A stretch of DNA of 64,000 nucleotides from Thiotrichaceae bacterium (GTDB taxonomy: Bacteria; Pseudomonadota; Gammaproteobacteria; Beggiatoales; Beggiatoaceae): the NCBI GenBank assembly GCA_028688145.1, contig JAQTYU010000015.1, positions 1 through 64,000 of the forward strand. Direction: 5' to 3'. Positions 36,355 through 45,081 of this stretch are shown here, one piece after another (position 1 is the first letter of the stretch; every line of letters starts with the position of its first letter). The notes beneath the pieces were generated by a model, which saw only the letters and a list, made by a program, of their open reading frames with translations, was not told where the DNA came from and searched no databases. A program made the position numbers and the translations under genes.

Positions 36355-37520
36355 ACACTAACCGCTCTCTTGCGCCCTATGCCGCACACGAATCCAGTTC
36401 GCTAGGGCGACAATTTACTGAAACCGCTTCTTCATATCGCTCGGAATATCAACGCGATGTGGCGCGAATTATTCACAGTGCCGCGTTTCGTCGCTTGGAA
36501 TATAAAACCCAAGTATTTGCAAATAATGAAGGTGATTTATTCCGCACGCGGCTGACGCATTCGCTAGAAGTTGCGCAAATCAGCCGTGTGGTGGCTCGCG
36601 CCCTAAATTTGAATGAAGATTTAGCAGAAGCGATTGCCTTGGCGCATGATTTGGGACACACGCCGTTTGGACATGCGGGACAAGAAATTTTACAACGCTG
36701 TATGCAAAATTACGGCGGCTTTGAACACAATTGGCAAGGCTTACGCATTGTCGATGAATTGGAAGAACGTTATCCGCAATTCCGTGGAATTAATTTAACT
36801 TTTGAAACCCGCGAAGGCATTTTGAAACATTGCAGCCCGCAACGCGCCAAATATTTGGGTACAGTGGGCGCACGCTTTTTAAAAACGCCTGTGGGAATGC
36901 CGAGTTTAGAAGCGCAAGTGGCGAATATTTGCGATGGTATTGCTTACAATACCCATGATATTGATGATGGTTTGCGCGCTAAATTAATCAGCATTCGCCA
37001 ATTGCGAGAATATTCTTTATTTGCCACGCATCATGATGCGGTGATTAAACAATATCCCAATCTTTCACAACGTCGCGCTATTCACGAAATTATTCGGCGC
37101 ATGATTTCTGCACAAGTGGATAATTTAATTGATACCAGTCGTGAACATTTAGACGCAGTGCAACCCAAAAATATTGCGGAAGTGCGTGAAAATGAAGATG
37201 CTTTAATTACCTTCAGTGCCACAATGTATGAAAAACATTTGGAATTAAAACAATTTTTAAATACTCAAATGTATCAACATTATCGGGTGCGGCGCATGGC
37301 ATTTAAAGCGCAAGAAATTATTCAACGCTTGTTTGAGGCTTTTCTGGGTGATGCTTATTTATTGCCGTTGGAAGCACAAATGGAAGTGCAACGTTTACAA
37401 GGCAGTTTAGGCACGGAAGTCGGACGGGCGCGGGCAGTCAGCGATTATATTGCGGGCATGACGGATCGCTATGCGATTTTAGAATATGACCGCCTGTTTA
37501 ATCCGCAGTCGATTCCGTAA
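36351..37520 (+). CDS. dgt: dGTPase-like triphosphohydrolase (HD domain)
   Basis: 389 residues. HD-domain signature RTRLTHSLEVAQISR, AIALAHDLGHTPFGHAGQ and ICDGIAYNTHDIDDGL are those of deoxyguanosinetriphosphate triphosphohydrolase-like proteins, which release tripolyphosphate from dNTPs. The length fits the shorter dgt-like class and not the ~500-residue E. coli Dgt. Its ATG overlaps the aroB stop, so translation is probably coupled; an aroB-dgt order is seen in other gammaproteobacteria. Confidence 0.92.
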   Translation: MNTNRSLAPYAAHESSSLGRQFTETASSYRSEYQRDVARIIHSAAFRRLEYKTQVFANNEGDLFRTRLTHSLEVAQISRVVARALNLNEDLAEAIALAHDLGHTPFGHAGQEILQRCMQNYGGFEHNWQGLRIVDELEERYPQFRGINLTFETREGILKHCSPQRAKYLGTVGARFLKTPVGMPSLEAQVANICDGIAYNTHDIDDGLRAKLISIRQLREYSLFATHHDAVIKQYPNLSQRRAIHEIIRRMISAQVDNLIDTSREHLDAVQPKNIAEVRENEDALITFSATMYEKHLELKQFLNTQMYQHYRVRRMAFKAQEIIQRLFEAFLGDAYLLPLEAQMEVQRLQGSLGTEVGRARAVSDYIAGMTDRYAILEYDRLFNPQSIP

Positions 37521-37525
37521 ATTAT

Positions 37526-37782
37526 ATTGCGCCCCCAACCCTCTGAAGCAAAGCTATTAATTAAGGCTTAGAGGCAATATCATGAGGGTGGGTGTCTGTT
37601 GGTGACGAATGCCTTTGTTCTGACGGGAATCGCTGAGTGTGGTTAAGTAGGGGCTTAAACTATTCATGGCTTATCAGATGAATCAATTGGTTAAAAGATA
37701 TTCCTATTTAACTGCTTATTATATCTCAGTTTTGTATTCTTTGATGATGCCCTCCCCCTGAAGGGGGTTGGGGGCATAGTTC
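37526..37782. repeat. C-rich inverted repeat element with long centre
   Basis: The left arm TTGCGCCCCCAACCCTCTGAA (37527-37547) and the right arm with GAAGGGGGTTGGGGGCATAG (37761-37780) belong to the C-rich family but are 210 bp apart and diverged. They fill most of the 307-bp gap after dgt. No ORF lies between them. Confidence 0.65.
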
Positions 37783-37827
37783 AAGAATTAAAATACAGAG
37801 GACTGGGCTTTTCCCTCCTAACGCCCG

Positions 37828-38244
37828 CTATTTCTGTGAATTCTGATCCATCTCTTCCGCAATCCATTGACGAATTTTCGTTTCATCCGATTTATTCATG
37901 CGTTCCACGCCCAAAATTTGCCGATAAGTGGCAGAAAAGGGTAAAAATGGCAAACACACCAGCACCGCCGCCAATAATAAACACACCGCAATAATCAAAT
38001 AACTCGCGCCATCGCCTTGTTCCGCAAGCTTTAATCCGATTTTATTAAACGGGATTAAACTTTGTAAAAAGTTGCGATATTCCACATAAAATGCGGGCAT
38101 GTTGTACACCACCACCGCACTCATCAGCGCAACCCCGACAATGACCATATCCGCCAACACACGAATTAAGAAAAATACCAGATAAATGCTGAGAAATATC
38201 AGCACCGCCATCACTATCGGTTTTTGAAAAAATGTTGCGTCCAC
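37828..38244 (-). CDS. Small membrane protein of unknown function
   Basis: 138 residues with three hydrophobic segments (about 10-28, 31-50 and 78-102), short polar loops and a charged C-terminal cytoplasmic tail (ATYRQILGVERMNKSDETKI...). I recognise no family. It lies 28 bp downstream of the NorD/CbbO-like gene on the same strand, so the two are likely co-transcribed and may act together at the membrane. Confidence 0.6.
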   Translation of the reverse strand: MDATFFQKPIVMAVLIFLSIYLVFFLIRVLADMVIVGVALMSAVVVYNMPAFYVEYRNFLQSLIPFNKIGLKLAEQGDGASYLIIAVCLLLAAVLVCLPFLPFSATYRQILGVERMNKSDETKIRQWIAEEMDQNSQK

Positions 38245-38272
38245 AAGTCTTCCTTTTAGATTTTGAGAGAAG

Positions 38273-40342
38273 TTAAGTTGTTAATTTTCGATAAATATCA
38301 GAAATTTTTAACGGCAACTGCGCCACTTGGTCAATCACGGTGTAATTGACTGCGCCATACAAATGCGGCAAATAGCTTTTTGCAGTTTTATCAATGGTAA
38401 TACAAAAAGGGTGAATTCCATCGCGTTTGGCTTCGAGCAAGGCTTGGCGCGTGTCTTCGATCCCATAATAACCACGATAATTATCGCCTTCATCATCGGG
38501 TTTGCCGTCGGATAAGGTGATTAATAATTTAATTTTTGCCTCAGTTTTTTGTAAAAGTTGGCTTAAATGGCGAATTGTCACCCCCATGCGCGTATAAGTC
38601 TGTGCTTGAATGCCGCTGATACGTTGTTTAATCTCGCTATTATAAGCTTCACTGAAACGTTTAATCGGATAAACTTCACAACGTTTTCGAGTCGAACCTG
38701 AAAAGCCATAAATCGCATAAGCATCGCCCAAAGTTTCCAGCACTTCGCACAGCAACACCAAGCTTTCACGTTCTGCCAAATTAATCCAACCCTTGGTTGA
38801 ACCGCTCATATCGACCATAAACATCACCGCCACACTGCGCTGCTGTTGATGCCATTTAGCGAACACTTGTTGACTCATTTCGCCACTGCGCGACGCATCA
38901 ACTTGCGCCATAATCAGCGCGTCTAAATCAATTTCTTCGCCATCGGTTTGGCGTTTTAACCAGCAATTATCGCCGCGCAAACTTTCAAAAACTTGGCGTA
39001 AATTTTTTAATAAACCACGATATTGAAATAAAGTTTTTTCTATAAAATCGTCTATTTGGGGAATAATTTCGACTTCGCGTAAAAAACAATGATTTTTATG
39101 GTAATTTTTACGGCGATAATCCCATTCAGGATAAGTAAAAACGATAGCATCAGGCGCGCTCGGCAAGGGCGGCGCAACTTGTTCACTGTCTACCACGCCG
39201 CGCCCGCCCAGCAAATAATGTTCAGGCAAACCGCCCTGATCTTGCACAATAGACGCAACTAATTTTTGCATCTCAGGCGGCAAGGGCAGCATTTGCCCAT
39301 CAATGATGAGCTGTTTGGGATTCTGCTGCTTAATTTTAAATTCGGGCGCGTTTTCAACAGGCTTTTGGGAGTCGGGAATTTTAGCGTTTTCCGAATGTTG
39401 CAAGCGGGCAAGTTTGGCTTGAAAAGTCTGCTGTTCACGTTCCATTCGGGCGGGCAAAATTTTCGCAACCGCAGCAGGGTTTAATTTGCTTTGATAGCAC
39501 ACGGAGGGCGGCACGTCCCAATTCAACACTTTGTTTAATAAACGATAACTGTCATGAACTGTTGCGCTAGGTGCTGCCAACTCTTTCGCAATTTCTTCCC
39601 AATCGCTGGGAATACGCTTTTCTCCCAACGAATGACTTAACTGCTGGATTTCACGCTCTAATCCCGCCAATTGCCGCGCCAGACAAGCATCTAAACGTAG
39701 GCGTTCCAACACATGAAATAATTCCCAAGCATGGACGGTATCAGGGAAATTGACGCGCTCGAAATCCAGTGACCAAGTGCCGAAATAATTCTGCGCCCAA
39801 AGCTGTGCAACTATCGCTTTATACAGCAAAAAATTGTCGCGACTTGTGGGGAAAATATTCAAAGCAGCGGGTAAAAATAGCGTTTCGGTGTCGGTATACG
39901 CTTCTTCAGCGGGCATGATATTTAAATTTCTACCCCCCAAGGCGGTTAAAAAAGTTTGTAGCACACGCTGCACGCTGACTAAAGTTACACCTTGATTTTG
40001 CTTTTTATATTCAATTGCATACGCTGAAACATTTTGTAAATGGCTAATCGCGGCTTTTAAACCTTGGCTTTCAAAACAAGCGATTGCATCACGTAACCAG
40101 GCTTCTACGCCATCTTCATCCATCAGTTGCAAGGCAGTGGCGGCATGACTCAGAAATTGGTAGGTAATTTCGATATTTTGCGGAATAAGAATTTGCACCC
40201 ATTCCAGCACCCAAGCTTGTTGGGGATGTTGCGCAAGACTTGCGGCAATTGGGGTTAAATCGCGTTGTTTTGGCAACATCCAGCCCAATGCGTCTTGTAA
40301 ATGTTGCAGCAATTGCGCGTGGTCTAACGGCGGCTTGGACAT
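38273..40342 (-). CDS. NorD/CbbO-type von Willebrand factor A protein
   Basis: 689 residues. A long helical N-terminal region is followed by a C-terminal VWA domain (about 490-689) with a complete-looking MIDAS: DMSGST, a Thr in the TYTRMG loop and the TLSDGKPDDEGDNYRG block typical of NorD/CbbO. These proteins work with MoxR-type AAA+ ATPases (NorQ/CbbQ) to activate metalloenzymes such as nitric oxide reductase or RuBisCO. No NorQ/CbbQ, nor gene or RuBisCO gene is within the window, so the client is unknown. Confidence 0.82.
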   Translation of the reverse strand: MSKPPLDHAQLLQHLQDALGWMLPKQRDLTPIAASLAQHPQQAWVLEWVQILIPQNIEITYQFLSHAATALQLMDEDGVEAWLRDAIACFESQGLKAAISHLQNVSAYAIEYKKQNQGVTLVSVQRVLQTFLTALGGRNLNIMPAEEAYTDTETLFLPAALNIFPTSRDNFLLYKAIVAQLWAQNYFGTWSLDFERVNFPDTVHAWELFHVLERLRLDACLARQLAGLEREIQQLSHSLGEKRIPSDWEEIAKELAAPSATVHDSYRLLNKVLNWDVPPSVCYQSKLNPAAVAKILPARMEREQQTFQAKLARLQHSENAKIPDSQKPVENAPEFKIKQQNPKQLIIDGQMLPLPPEMQKLVASIVQDQGGLPEHYLLGGRGVVDSEQVAPPLPSAPDAIVFTYPEWDYRRKNYHKNHCFLREVEIIPQIDDFIEKTLFQYRGLLKNLRQVFESLRGDNCWLKRQTDGEEIDLDALIMAQVDASRSGEMSQQVFAKWHQQQRSVAVMFMVDMSGSTKGWINLAERESLVLLCEVLETLGDAYAIYGFSGSTRKRCEVYPIKRFSEAYNSEIKQRISGIQAQTYTRMGVTIRHLSQLLQKTEAKIKLLITLSDGKPDDEGDNYRGYYGIEDTRQALLEAKRDGIHPFCITIDKTAKSYLPHLYGAVNYTVIDQVAQLPLKISDIYRKLTT

Positions 40343-40408
40343 GATGGCGATGAACGGCGTTTAAAAGTATGGCTGCTAGTCTAGCGAAGCTTGCTGTGAA
40401 TTTATAGT

Positions 40409-40476
40409 GGTAGGGTGGGCATCGCCCACCCTCTCATAGGGGATTATTTAGATAGGTGGGCAATGCCCACCCTACC
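40409..40476. repeat. Inverted repeat GGTAGGGTGGGC
   Basis: GGTAGGGTGGGCATCGCCCAC at the left and GGTGGGCAATGCCCACCCTACC at the right form nested palindromes: each arm is itself a GGGC..GCCC hairpin, and the two arms pair with each other. Located between divergent NorD-like and pap genes. Confidence 0.7.
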
Positions 40477-40592
40477 AAAAGAATGGAGTGCATTAACTCT
40501 AAACCCCCTGCAAATTCTTATAGAAATGTTACACTAAAAGCGTATTATTCCAGTGAAAATCCAATAAAAATCAAACCACGAGGATAGGTTAT

Positions 40593-42134
40593 ATGTTTGA
40601 AGCAGCAGAACTCGGCAGAGAACTTGATAAAAGCGATTACAAATCGCAATTGCCTGATTTACGCGCCCAACTTTTACAAACGCAATTTGCACTCAGCAAG
40701 ACGAATATTCCTGTGATTATTATCGTGTCAGGGATTGACGCGGCAGGACGTGGCGAAGTGGTCAATGCTTTGAATGAATGGCTTGATCCGCGCGGTTTAG
40801 AAACTTTCTCCCTCGATGTGCTGACCGATGAAGAACGCGAACGTCCGCATTACTGGCGTTTTTGGCGACGCTTGCCCAGCCGTGGGCGCATTGGGATATA
40901 TTTCGGGGGCTGGTATGTGGACCCGGTTAGCAATGCAGCGCATCAAACTTGGGATAACGCCAAGACTGATGAAGCACTGGATCAAATTCGTCGTTTTGAA
41001 ACCATGCTGGTGGAAGATGGCGCGTTGATCGTCAAATTATGGCTACATCTTTCGCAGAAAGAACAACGCAAGCGTCTAAAAGCTTTAGAAAAAGACCCAC
41101 ATTCCCGCCGCAGTGTGACCGAAAGTGATTGGAAAGCCGCCGATTTATATCCGCAATTTGTGAATGCTGCCGAGCGTGCGATTCGTGATACCGATTCAGG
41201 GGCTGCGCCTTGGGTGTTGATTGAAGCGACGGATCCACTTTATCGCAATATCACCGTGGCACGCACGGTTTTAAACGCGCTGAGTCAACGGGTTAATGAA
41301 TACGATTTGCAAAAACAACAAACGAATTGCAACAGCAACGCGTTAAATATGCCGACAGAAAACAGCATCGCCTCGCCCTTGGTGGCTGAGCCGCGTTCGA
41401 GTTCAAGTAAAGCCCATTTGACGGTGTTGGATAAAGTCGATATTTCGCAAAAATTAACCGCGAAAGAATATCGCCAACAAATCCAAACCTTACAAGGCAG
41501 ATTGCACCGCTTGACATGGGCGGCACACCAGAAAAAACGCTCTAGCGTGTTTGTGTTTGAAGGTTGGGATGCAGCGGGCAAAGGCGGCTGTATTCGACGG
41601 ATTACCCAGGCAATGGATGCGCGTTTGTATCAAGTGATTTCGACCGCCGCGCCGACCGACGAAGAACGGGCGCATCATTATTTGTGGCGTTTTTGGCGAC
41701 ATATTCCGCGTGCGGGTTTGGTGACGGTGTATGACCGTTCTTGGTATGGGCGGGTGTTAGTCGAGCGCGTGGAAAACTTTGCCACGGAAAGCGAGTGGAA
41801 ACGGGCGTATTTAGAAATCAATAATTTTGAAGAACAATTGGTGAATCACGGCACGATTATGCTGAAATTCTGGATTCATATCAGCCCAGAAGAACAATTG
41901 CGCCGCTTCAAAGAACGTGAAGTCATTGCGTATAAGCAACACAAGATTACCGATGAAGATTGGCGTAACCGTGATAAATGGGGTGCGTACACTTTGGCGG
42001 TGAATGACATGGTTGCCCGCACCAGCACCACGCTTGCGCCGTGGGTTTTGGTGTCTGGGGAAGATAAGGGCTTTGGTAGAATTGAAGTCTTGAAGACGGT
42101 TTGTAACCGTTTGGAAGAGGCTTTAAGTTCTTAA
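40593..42134 (+). CDS. pap: Polyphosphate:AMP phosphotransferase (two-domain PPK2)
   Basis: 513 residues made of two PPK2 domains. Domain 1 has a Walker-like IVSGIDAAGRGEVVNALNEW and RFWRRLP; domain 2 (from about 290) has FEGWDAAGKGGCIRRI, WRFWRHIPRAG and DRSWYGRVLVERVE, the better-conserved catalytic set. Class II PPK2 enzymes transfer phosphate from polyphosphate to AMP to make ADP. The length is that of known Pap. It fits a polyphosphate-storing organism. Monocistronic, followed by a hairpin. Confidence 0.93.
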   Translation: MFEAAELGRELDKSDYKSQLPDLRAQLLQTQFALSKTNIPVIIIVSGIDAAGRGEVVNALNEWLDPRGLETFSLDVLTDEERERPHYWRFWRRLPSRGRIGIYFGGWYVDPVSNAAHQTWDNAKTDEALDQIRRFETMLVEDGALIVKLWLHLSQKEQRKRLKALEKDPHSRRSVTESDWKAADLYPQFVNAAERAIRDTDSGAAPWVLIEATDPLYRNITVARTVLNALSQRVNEYDLQKQQTNCNSNALNMPTENSIASPLVAEPRSSSSKAHLTVLDKVDISQKLTAKEYRQQIQTLQGRLHRLTWAAHQKKRSSVFVFEGWDAAGKGGCIRRITQAMDARLYQVISTAAPTDEERAHHYLWRFWRHIPRAGLVTVYDRSWYGRVLVERVENFATESEWKRAYLEINNFEEQLVNHGTIMLKFWIHISPEEQLRRFKEREVIAYKQHKITDEDWRNRDKWGAYTLAVNDMVARTSTTLAPWVLVSGEDKGFGRIEVLKTVCNRLEEALSS

Positions 42135-42148
42135 AACGCTTATTGAAA

Positions 42149-42178
42149 ATAACAAGGGATTACTAAATCCCTTGTTAT
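42149..42178 (+). terminator. Hairpin after pap
   Basis: 13-bp perfect stem ATAACAAGGGATT/AATCCCTTGTTAT with a 4-nt loop, 15 bases after the pap stop. A near copy lies after the next gene (43222-43251). Confidence 0.7.
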
Positions 42179-42276
42179 AAAATATGCGAAAGCTTGTGGC
42201 TCATTTCGGGGCGCAGTCTCTCGAAATAGGGTAATGAACAAATTTTTATTCAATAAAAAATTAGCAGGAAAAAATA

Positions 42277-43191
42277 ATGGATCTTAATAATCTGGCAATC
42301 ACTGCTTTCTCTCAAGGAGAGTATGAAACCGCGCTGGAATATTTGCAGCAAGCTTTAGTCATTCAACAAGACAGTGGTGACAAAGGCGGCGAAGGCACGA
42401 CGCTTAATAATATTTCACAAGTTTTTAAAGTCTGGGGCGATTACGAAACTGCTTTGAGTTATTTGCAACAATCGTTAGCGATTGCGCAAGAAATTGGGGA
42501 TAAAGTGGGCGAGGGCACGACGCTCAATAATATTTCACAAATCTATTATGTGCGAGAGGATTACGAAACCGCGTTGAGTTTTTTGCAAGCCGCTTTAGCG
42601 ATTCGGCAAGAAATTGGGGATAGGGCGGGTGAAGGCACGACGCTTAATAATATCTCACAAATCTATGATGTCCGTGGCGACGATGAAACCGCGCTGCTGT
42701 ATTTGCAACAATCTTTAGCGATTCGGCAAGAAATTGGAGACAGAAGCGGCGAGGGCATGACGGTCGGTAATATTGGCTTTATTTATTTGACCCGAGAAGA
42801 ACATGAAACCGCGCTCGCTTATTTGCAACAGGCTTTAGACATTCAACAAGAAACTGGCGAGCAAGACGCTTTAGGGGTGACGCTTAATAATATTTCACAA
42901 ATTTATGCGGCGCGGGGCGACTATGAAACGGCGCTAGCTTACTTGCAACAAGCTTTAGAACTGGCTCAAGAAATTGGTGATATTTCGGGTTTATGTTCCA
43001 CGCTGTTCAATATTGGAAATGTTCATTTACGCAATGAGGACACGCAAGAGGCGATTTCAGCTTTTGTCACGGTTTATCGCGTGGCGAAACAAACGGGCGA
43101 GGCGCAAGCTTTGAATGCGCTGGAAGGGCTGGCGAAACATTTAGGCGGGGAGGGTTTGGAATTTTGGGAGTTATTTTCTGCTGAAGCTTAA
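42277..43191 (+). CDS. TPR-repeat protein
   Basis: 304 residues consisting almost entirely of tetratricopeptide repeats with a unit of 40 residues (120 bp): DYETALSYLQQSLAIRQEIGD-type helices joined by GEGTTLNNISQIY. Seven units are visible; the inner ones are nearly identical, the last is diverged. No signal peptide, no enzyme domain. TPRs mediate protein binding; the 40-residue type is of the kinesin-light-chain/NPHP3 kind seen in bacterial STAND proteins such as the one at 19178. Partner unknown. Confidence 0.85.
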   Translation: MDLNNLAITAFSQGEYETALEYLQQALVIQQDSGDKGGEGTTLNNISQVFKVWGDYETALSYLQQSLAIAQEIGDKVGEGTTLNNISQIYYVREDYETALSFLQAALAIRQEIGDRAGEGTTLNNISQIYDVRGDDETALLYLQQSLAIRQEIGDRSGEGMTVGNIGFIYLTREEHETALAYLQQALDIQQETGEQDALGVTLNNISQIYAARGDYETALAYLQQALELAQEIGDISGLCSTLFNIGNVHLRNEDTQEAISAFVTVYRVAKQTGEAQALNALEGLAKHLGGEGLEFWELFSAEA

Positions 43192-43221
43192 ATTCTGCTT
43201 GAATTTATCAGCACTGGGAAA

Positions 43222-43251
43222 ATAACAAGGGTTGATTAAATCCCTTGTTAT
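43222..43251 (+). terminator. Hairpin after the TPR gene
   Basis: Stem ATAACAAGGG/CCCTTGTTAT with a 10-nt A/T-rich centre. Nearly the same sequence as the hairpin after pap, so the TPR gene is bracketed by two copies. Confidence 0.65.
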
Positions 43252-43400
43252 AGAATCTTTAAATCGTAGCGTGGGATGTGCACCAGACAAATAGCGTGTT
43301 TCGATGAGGAAAGACGTTTAAGTAACAGTTGTCAGGGCTAGATTATGATTTCTATCGCCACGGCTACGCTTGCTCAAGCTGGGTAGGCTTAAACTATTAA

Positions 43401-43604
43401 TTAAATAGCGGCAACATTCCGAGCTTCTGGACCTTTAGGACCTTGAACAAGTTCAAATTGAACGTGTTGATTTTCGGCAAGGCTTCTAAAACCTTGGCTT
43501 ACGATGTTGGAGTGATGCACAAATACGTCTGCGCCACCGCCATCTTGTTGAATAAAGCCAAAGCCTTTGGAATCATTGAACCACTTAACCGTGCCTTGTT
43601 GCAT
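43401..43604 (-). CDS. Cold-shock-domain protein
   Basis: 67 residues, the full [18 protein letters not shown] (RNP1) and DVFVHHSNI (RNP2), ending PEARNVAAI. It binds single-stranded RNA/DNA and melts RNA structure. Normal CspA-family length. A long leader (over 100 bases before any good promoter) lies upstream on the minus strand, as is common for csp genes. Confidence 0.95.
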   Translation of the reverse strand: MQQGTVKWFNDSKGFGFIQQDGGGADVFVHHSNIVSQGFRSLAENQHVQFELVQGPKGPEARNVAAI

Positions 43605-44118
43605 TTCCGAACCTCAATTAACTTAACTAGAAATTTGACAAATAAAATTTGTCCACTGCGCTTACATTTACTGATTCTGCTTTGAAAAAACGGGACTGTA
43701 TTAATAAGCTAAAGTCTTATTCTAACATACCCACATCAAAATATACGGGAATATGTTGTAAGTGCTTAAAAATAAAAGTGGGTTTTGTCTAAGTCTCAGT
43801 TCATATTGTTGCCCAAGTTTACATAATTTTCTTGTTATTACGCGCCTATATTACTGAGATTAAATTCAGTTCAGTGGGGTGGACATTACCCACTCTACTG
43901 AACTGTTTCTCAAAATCCCTCAAAAGTTTTATCCATTTAATTCCCTCAAAATTTAGGCACATAAACTGCTTATTTTCTAGTCATTGAACTCCGATGCGCT
44001 GGATTTGTTACACCGTGCAGTATTTATACTGCAACAAGGTAACGCCAGAAAATCGCGTGTATAATTGTTCTGAATTTAGAACTCCCCTTTTCCTCACGCT
44101 TACACCACCTCCAGCGAT
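43605..44118. other. Intergenic region between divergent csp and pyrB
   Basis: 514 bases with no gene. It holds an imperfect inverted repeat with arms CAGTTCAGT/ACTGAACTG (43867-43905). A TATAAT at 44060-44065 lies 54 bases before the pyrB ATG, but no clear -35 is at the right distance. A GCAGTA..TACTGC stem lies at about 44017-44032. Confidence 0.45.
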
Positions 44119-45081
44119 ATGAACATACAACTAGACAAACAAGGTCGCCTCAAGCATTTTCTTGGGATTGAAGGCTTAAAACGAGAACTGTTGATTGAAA
44201 TTTTAGACACCGCCGCCTCTTTTTTGAGCATGGGCTCGGTGAAAAAAGTGCCTTTATTACGCGGCAAAACCATTGTAAATTTATTTTTTGAACCCAGCAC
44301 CCGCACCCGCACAACCTTTGAATTGGCGGCGAAACGGCTTTCAGCGGACGTGCTCAATTTTAATATCGGGGTTTCTTCTGCCTCCAAAGGGGAAACGCTG
44401 GTTGACACCCTGCGTAATTTAGAAGCGATGCACTGTGACATGTTCGTGGTGCGCCACAATGAGAGCGGCACCGCCCAATTTATCGCCAAACATGTCGCGC
44501 CCCACATCAGCGTGGTCAATGCGGGTGATGGCAGACATGAACATCCCACACAAGCGATGTTAGACATGTACACCATTCGCCAACACAAGGGCGCGTTTGA
44601 ACCTTTGCGGGTGGCAATTGTCGGCGACGTGTTGCATTCACGGGTGGCGCGTTCAGAAATCCATGCTTTAACCACGCTTGGGGTTTCTGAAGTGCGCGTC
44701 GTCGGCCCTAAGACTTTGATTCCTATCGGGGTTGAAGGTTTGGGCGTGCACGTTTATCACGATTTAAAAGCAGGCTTACGCGATGTTGACGTAGTGGTCA
44801 TGCTGCGGCTGCAACGCGAAAGAATGCAAGGCGCATTATTGCCCAGCGAACACGAATATTTTGAATATTACGGACTCAGCGAAGACGTGCTCGAAGTGGC
44901 GCATCCTGATGCCATCGTGATGCACCCAGGCCCAATTAATCGAGGGGTTGAAATTGCCTCCAACGTTGCCGATGGTTCGCGCTCGGTGATTTTGGAACAA
45001 GTCAGCAACGGGATTGCAGTGCGCATGGCGGTGATGGCAATGACTTTGGGCGCGTTGTCCGAATATAAGGAGGGGAAATAA
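44119..45081 (+). CDS. pyrB: Aspartate carbamoyltransferase catalytic subunit
   Basis: 320 residues. Carbamoyl-phosphate binding motif [13 protein letters not shown], then [16 protein letters not shown] and [11 protein letters not shown], all as in active ATCase. It catalyses the first committed pyrimidine step. The class is the one that associates with a dihydroorotase-like subunit (next gene), not with PyrI. Its TAA shares one base with the next ATG. Confidence 0.97.
   Translation: MNIQLDKQGRLKHFLGIEGLKRELLIEILDTAASFLSMGSVKKVPLLRGKTIVNLFFEPSTRTRTTFELAAKRLSADVLNFNIGVSSASKGETLVDTLRNLEAMHCDMFVVRHNESGTAQFIAKHVAPHISVVNAGDGRHEHPTQAMLDMYTIRQHKGAFEPLRVAIVGDVLHSRVARSEIHALTTLGVSEVRVVGPKTLIPIGVEGLGVHVYHDLKAGLRDVDVVVMLRLQRERMQGALLPSEHEYFEYYGLSEDVLEVAHPDAIVMHPGPINRGVEIASNVADGSRSVILEQVSNGIAVRMAVMAMTLGALSEYKEGK

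Noticed and set aside
37548..37760. Small gene between the arms of the repeat after dgt
   Set aside because: No frame with a start, ribosome-binding site and reasonable length. The region looks like repeat interior.
41285..41581. Overlapping minus-strand frames within pap
   Set aside because: They are antisense to the conserved second PPK2 domain region, with no own signals.
42277..43100. CRISPR-like or satellite repeat
   Set aside because: The 120-bp periodicity is an in-frame TPR repeat, with coding-type variation.
44100..44675. 191-residue open frame antisense to pyrB
   Set aside because: It lies wholly opposite a strongly conserved pyrB sequence, has no recognisable domain and no ribosome-binding site. 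A shadow frame.
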